Assembly: GCF_030272615.1 (NCBI RefSeq)
Contig: NC_081406.1
Coordinates: 262,405,624 to 262,469,623 of the forward strand
Direction of reading: 5' to 3'
Source: Cryptomeria japonica
Taxonomy: Eukaryota > Streptophyta > Pinopsida > Cupressales > Cupressaceae
DNA: 64,000 nt
Both the position numbers and the translations under genes were made by a program. The notes under the pieces were generated by a model. That model saw nothing but the letters and a program-made list of their open reading frames with translations, ran no database searches and was not told where the DNA came from. Numbering within the stretch: the stretch's first letter is position 1; each line of letters opens with the position of its first letter. This document shows positions 59,983-64,000 of this stretch, piece after piece.

Positions 59983-60195
59983 ATTGCCTATGAAAAGGGA
60001 ATGAGCAACTATTTGACCAAGATGGTGCCAAATTTTAAGGTGAGAAGAAAATGAAAAATAGTTTCCATTTATAAGAGGCTTAATGGGGAAAAGGTAGAAA
60101 TGGAACCCAGTTCAAATTACAATAGAGAAAATATGTATCCCCAAGAATGCAAATGTGGCAATTGGCCCAAATTGCATTCATCTGTTTTCAATATT
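59983..60195 (+). repeat. Dispersed repeat, copy 2 of 2 in the window
   Basis: Same orientation as 22722-22930, sharing ATTTGACCAAGATGGT, CAATAGAGAAAA and similar text. Both flanks differ. Confidence 0.7.
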
Positions 60196-60614
60196 ACAAG
60201 CAAGTTGTGAACCTTTCGCCCTAAACTTAAGATAATTGACAATTTCAATACAAATTTTAGAGAATGTGGTTTGTTTATAAAAAGGATGGGGCAATGGTTG
60301 TTTAGGGAAAAAAATTATAAATGGTGTAAGACAAATTGGGACAATAGTATTAAAATCAAAACATTTACATGAGGTTTTTTGTGGTGGAATGTTTGTTAGG
60401 AAAGCTAAAGAAAGACATTCTAAGAAAGGGAGTCTTTATGATGGATGGTGTTGGTTTTTACATCACAGACTAGGTTCCAAATTTTAACCTATTGAATCAA
60501 AATATTATGAACACCCAAGTGTGGTTCCGACGGTATAATCTACCACTGGGCGTGTGCACAAAGATGGTGGTCAGAAAAGTGGACACTACCCAAAAAAAAC
60601 TTGAAAAAACAAGC

Positions 60615-60775
60615 AGCGCGTATGCGGTTTTAAAATTTAAAATTCCCGTGTATGCGCTGCTTTTAGGAAAATGAGCGCGTACGCGCTACGCCTTGGAAAA
60701 TGAGCGCGTACGCGTTGCTCATAGGAAAATGAGCGCGTGCGCGCTAATAATCCAAATAAAACCGCGTACGCGGTG
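60615..60775. repeat. CpG-rich palindromic array, possible subterminal repeats
   Basis: Three 29-bp units start at 60666, 60695 and 60724, each GGAAAATGAGCGCGTxCGCG followed by variable text. They contain the perfect 14-bp palindrome AGCGCGTACGCGCT (60674-60687) and near versions. ACCGCGTACGCGGT (60761-60774) is another perfect palindrome. Upstream, AAGCAGCGC (60611) and GCGCTGCTT (60654) form an inverted pair. CpG density is far above the rest of the window. In CACTA elements such repeats bind the element's own protein and are methylation-sensitive; here that role is inferred. It lies 120-290 bp before the ATG at 60898. Confidence 0.8.
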
Positions 60776-60897
60776 CCTGGTATTTTTTTTTTTTTTTAAC
60801 TGGGTCTCATTTACTCGTAAATCACGTTTTTAACTTTGTTTTTTCCCCATTTTCTCACCTAAACCGCCAACGAGGTGCTAAATTTGTCCTCCAGGAT

Positions 60898-63519
60898 ATG
60901 GATCAAGGTTAGTTTTTGTTTATTTTTGTCTTTCTTTCCGGTTTATGCAATTTGTTTTACATTTTGAATTTAATTTCATTAATTTTATTAGGTTTTTTCA
61001 TTTTTTGTTTCAAAAACCAGATTCTTCTAATCCAGAACAAGAAGAACCAAATGCACCTCCTGAAAACCCACAAGAACAACCAAATGCACCTCCTGAAAAC
61101 ACACAAGAACAACCCCCAGTTCCTCCTTTTGACCGCACAGTCGAAACACAGGAATAATTAATTAATCAGTTAGGAGAAAATACGTCTAAAATCAATAGAC
61201 TGATTGTAAAATTGAAAACTTTTGAACTTGACCATCATCAATCCCTCGCCACTAGCCTAGAAACATTAGCTAGTGGTGACATAGTTGTTTCCACAGAAAT
61301 TACCAAATGGGGAAGCTTTAGGGATAGGTGTCGTCAATTCTATGCCAATGGGCTATCATACGATGGAGTAAAAAACAAAAATATTTCTAAACAACAAATA
61401 TGTGCCTTTTTGTTGATCCCAAAACTGGTCAGTCATTACCTCTTAATGCAAAGAGGTTTCCCATACATTGGTGTACCAATGCGCAGATGAAGAATTTTTT
61501 TTGGCAGAGGTGGTGGATGATCTTTGATGATCCACCTTGTAATAATTATGAGGTGCCATTATATTTTTTGAGAAAAATATATTGTGAGTTTGTGCTCAAT
61601 GTGCGGCCAAACTATTTTGACATGAGAGAGTTTCATGGTAGAGGTGGTGGCTCTACCCAAGATAGACCTAGAGCTCGTAGGTGATTAGTCGCGGAGAGTC
61701 ACCACCCCCTAGCACCCAAACCCAAGGTGCATCAGGTTGTCCCATTAGAGCTGAAAGAGTCAATGGAGCTATAGACTCTTTAGGCAGCCACAACATTGAC
61801 TGGTGCCATCATCCAGCATGGGACGTCATTAGCACACCCTATTGTATTGGATGATGAACCGTTAGAGGGTGACAAAGAGCCCATCGAGCATATGTGTGTT
61901 AGTTGCTCGAGGATATGCTTGGGGATAGATGATGCAGCCGGTGCAGATGGATACTCATATCATCTGTGCACGATTTGCAGTTGTAGATGTCAGGCTCACA
62001 TGGTTGAGGATGTTGCGCTGACATATGAGTTGATGGACATGGTGTTTGCCCATGAGCCACAGACACAGGTGTGTTGATTTGAATTCATAACATTTTATTT
62101 ATCAGTCACTTTAAATTTGTAATTACATAAATGAATTTTCATTTATACATCGATTTAAATTGAGACAAATAATATGCATTTCAGGATGCAGCAGTGGTAT
62201 CCCATACACCTCCCCCAGTTACCATAGCTGCAACTTCGATGCCTGAGGTATAAATTTTGTAACATGTTAAAATAGAATAGTACACTTTTAATTCAAAAAA
62301 TACAAGATATACTAACTATCTTTAATGCTTGGTCCAATTTCTAGTTTGTAGGTGTTGACAGGGGACGAAAAGTCCCAAATTGATGACATCACACTCTCAG
62401 CGATTGATTTTGGCCTACAAGGCTATACGGTATCATATTTTGTACAACTGTTTTTATGTATTGTTTTGATGGAATATGCAAGTCATTTCATTTTAGATTT
62501 TTAAAATTATGTTTAATTTATTATCTGTACTAATATCTCATGTTAATTTTGTGTTTTTAGGGCACCCCCTCTATGTCTAGGGCTCATCCTAAGAAAAAAA
62601 ATTCCTCGAAGACGCCAAAATGTGTGAAGAAGGTAATTGAACACATTTTTAGTTGTACAATTGTTTGAAAATGTTGAAATCAAGTATTAGTTGGGGTTTG
62701 TAGATTGATTAGTGCTTTTTTTTTATTTTACATGTACAACGGCCATTGAGCTTTGTGGATATGTTGAATGCACCTGACTCGCCCACAGATCAAGAGAGGG
62801 CGGAGGTATGTATCTCTACTTTATTTTCTTGATTTCATGATTATATGCACGCGTACATGTGAACTTGTGATATATTATAATCTTATAATTTTTTCATACA
62901 GGAAATATCCATACCTATTTCGTCAATGGCGAACCCTCCTCCTTGCACTGGAGAAGCATCTCAGGATCCGGTACACTTTTGTTTGATATGTAAAATTAAT
63001 TGTTTTCAACCTTCAATACTTATCATTATATTAATTGTATTTAATCTTTGTACATTTTTTGTATAGGTAATAGTGACAATTTCTACATCGATGGTGAGCC
63101 ATCCTCAGTCCATTGGAGAAGCATCTCGGGCACAGGTACGTCATTGTTCTCTATATTATAGCTTTTAAGTGTTTTTGATATATTTATGTTAGTACATTGT
63201 ATTAATTGTACATTTAATCTACAATAGACTCCTTCGTGGTATGACCATAACGTGGATCCATTTAAGTATGTCTTCAAGAAAACTCCTAAGAGTGACAAGG
63301 AGAGGAGAGCGAAGACATTAGCTCTTGGATCAGCCGATGAGGTAATCTACATTTCAATTGCAAAGGAATTAAAGTTAAATGCATAGTTTTGTTGTTAATT
63401 GTGAACTATTTTCTACAAAAGGATTCTAACTTGGCTTTTGAATTGTGGTTTTGCAGCCATCTACAAAGCCGCGTACTGTGCCGAAGAGGCTTGATTTTGA
63501 TGATCCACCACAAGTTTAG
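60898..63519 (+). pseudogene. Ten-exon gene of unknown function with mini-exons, decayed
   Basis: Exons by splice sites and open phase: 60898-60907 (ATGGATCAAG), 61021-62068, 62185-62247, 62352-62429, 62561-62632, 62740-62805, 62902-62970, 63067-63135, 63228-63341 and 63457-63519 ending TAG. Every junction from exon 2 on is phase 0 and all exons after exon 2 are open, which strongly supports the model. Exon 2 has Pro/Gln repeats (EEPNAPPENPQEQPNAPPEN), then KWGSFRDRCRQFYANGLSYD, VDPKTGQSLPLNAKRFPIHW, VLNVRPNYFDMREFHGRGGG and a Cys-rich part (CVSCSRICLGIDDAAGADG, then CTICSCRC). The basic C-terminus has FKKTPKSDKERRAK. Defects: TAA 61155, TGA 61682, TAG 61772 and 61781, one frameshift near 61400, and a lost acceptor before exon 6 (AA instead of AG at 62738-62739). 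I do not recognise the family. Confidence 0.6.
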
Positions 63520-64000
63520 GATCATATAGTGTTAGTTTTGGTCATAGAATGACCAATACATGTAGATATATTTTACATTTTTATTGCATATCGATTTGGA
63601 CATGGCATATTCCACATTTTTGTAATACTTGTATTGACTTGGCAGACATGCCTTTTTTTATATATATAAATATCGATATTCGATCCAATAAATGTGTAAT
63701 GAGTTCATTATTTTGTATTCGTTGTATTTTGTGGTTGTCCTTTTATAAATTTAAATGAATATTTGCATATGTAATCAACAATATGAATATAAACAACAAA
63801 AATATATGATATAAAGCATTGCAATCGTGGAATATGATTTGATAAAATTTCTAAAATGTTGAATTAACCCTACAAAACTCCTTGTATTCAGTTTATTATT
63901 GTGTATTCGCTATATTTGGTGGCTGCCCTTTTATAAATTTAAATGAATATTTGCATATGTAATTAACAATATGAATATAAACAACAAAAATCGACAATAT
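63520..64000. other. 3' flank of the ten-exon gene
   Basis: AT-rich sequence with no exon seen. A block of about 90 bp beginning TTGTGTATTCG or TTTTGTATTCG and ending near ATATGAATATAAACAACAAA occurs twice (63711-63802 and 63898-63989), a local duplication about 187 bp apart. The window ends inside it. Confidence 0.5.

Larger units (their letters stand above)
54014..60583. other. Non-coding intergenic sequence with minor repeats
   Basis: No gene recognised. It contains a degenerate tandem repeat (54073-54230), AT-rich DNA (55900-57720), a GC-rich inverted repeat (57922-57977) and a dispersed repeat (59983-60195). The 98-codon frame at 58708-59004 has no recognisable motif and lies in text that looks like an old LTR (repeated GCAACTTT and TTGACAAC). 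Confidence 0.4.
60584..64000 (+). mobile_element. Probable CACTA-type DNA transposon, left end and first gene
   Basis: CACTACCCAAAAAAAACTTG at 60584 fits the CACTA-superfamily terminus (CACTAC then an A-rich tract). It is followed within 30 bp by a GC-rich subterminal repeat array and then a multi-exon gene, the layout of En/Spm-like elements. A 3-bp duplication would be GGA at 60581-60583. The other end, with the matching TAGTG terminus, is not in the window, so the terminal repeat and duplication cannot be checked. The gene inside does not show the usual CACTA transposase motifs. Confidence 0.4.

Overview
This is nuclear DNA from a land plant with a large, repeat-filled genome. The AT-rich background, nested LTR retrotransposons and long TA-rich Gypsy LTRs would suit a conifer or other gymnosperm, but nothing here proves the species. 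There is no rRNA, tRNA, CRISPR array or clearly intact host gene. Almost everything recognisable is a transposable element in some state of decay.

Layout. (1) 35-3716, minus strand: a decayed multi-exon gene with a transposase-like D/D/E motif set, running off the left edge. (2) 3935-6954: GA microsatellites inside a GA-rich array of about 0.55 kb repeat units. (3) 6955-20907: a Copia-type LTR element (LTRs about 2.48 kb) inserted in that array. It has gag but no recognisable pol. Its gag is split by a second, opposite-strand Copia-type element (9761-15343) with a perfect 5-bp target duplication (GATAG). The inner element has a gag with several zinc knuckles and an unrecognised second ORF of about 800 residues, but no pol. 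Its 3' LTR is internally inverted. (4) 20908-26378: non-coding. (5) 26379-35557: a Gypsy-like element with LTRs but only Pro/Ser-rich coding remnants, sharing a trailer sequence with the next element. (6) 38823-54008: a young, structurally complete Ty3/Gypsy element of the Tat type (two RNase H domains), with two 1390-bp LTRs that differ at about nine sites and a perfect AACTT target duplication. (7) 54014-60583: non-coding. (8) 60584 to the right edge: a probable CACTA-type DNA transposon end with a CpG-rich palindromic subterminal array, followed by a ten-exon gene with many mini-exons.

How the parts relate. Only the element at 38823-54008 has a full set of retrotransposition domains (gag, protease, reverse transcriptase, RNase H, a second RNase H and integrase). 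The two Copia-type elements and the 26-35 kb element are non-autonomous and must have moved using enzymes made elsewhere. The most striking observation is that the Gypsy gag-pol is one continuous reading frame of about 7.3 kb with no frameshift but 20 in-frame stop codons, while its LTRs say it inserted recently. The stops are therefore probably older than this insertion, made by a targeted mutational process, or somehow tolerated.

All domain calls are from reading translations by eye. No database search or alignment program was run, and divergence figures are hand counts.
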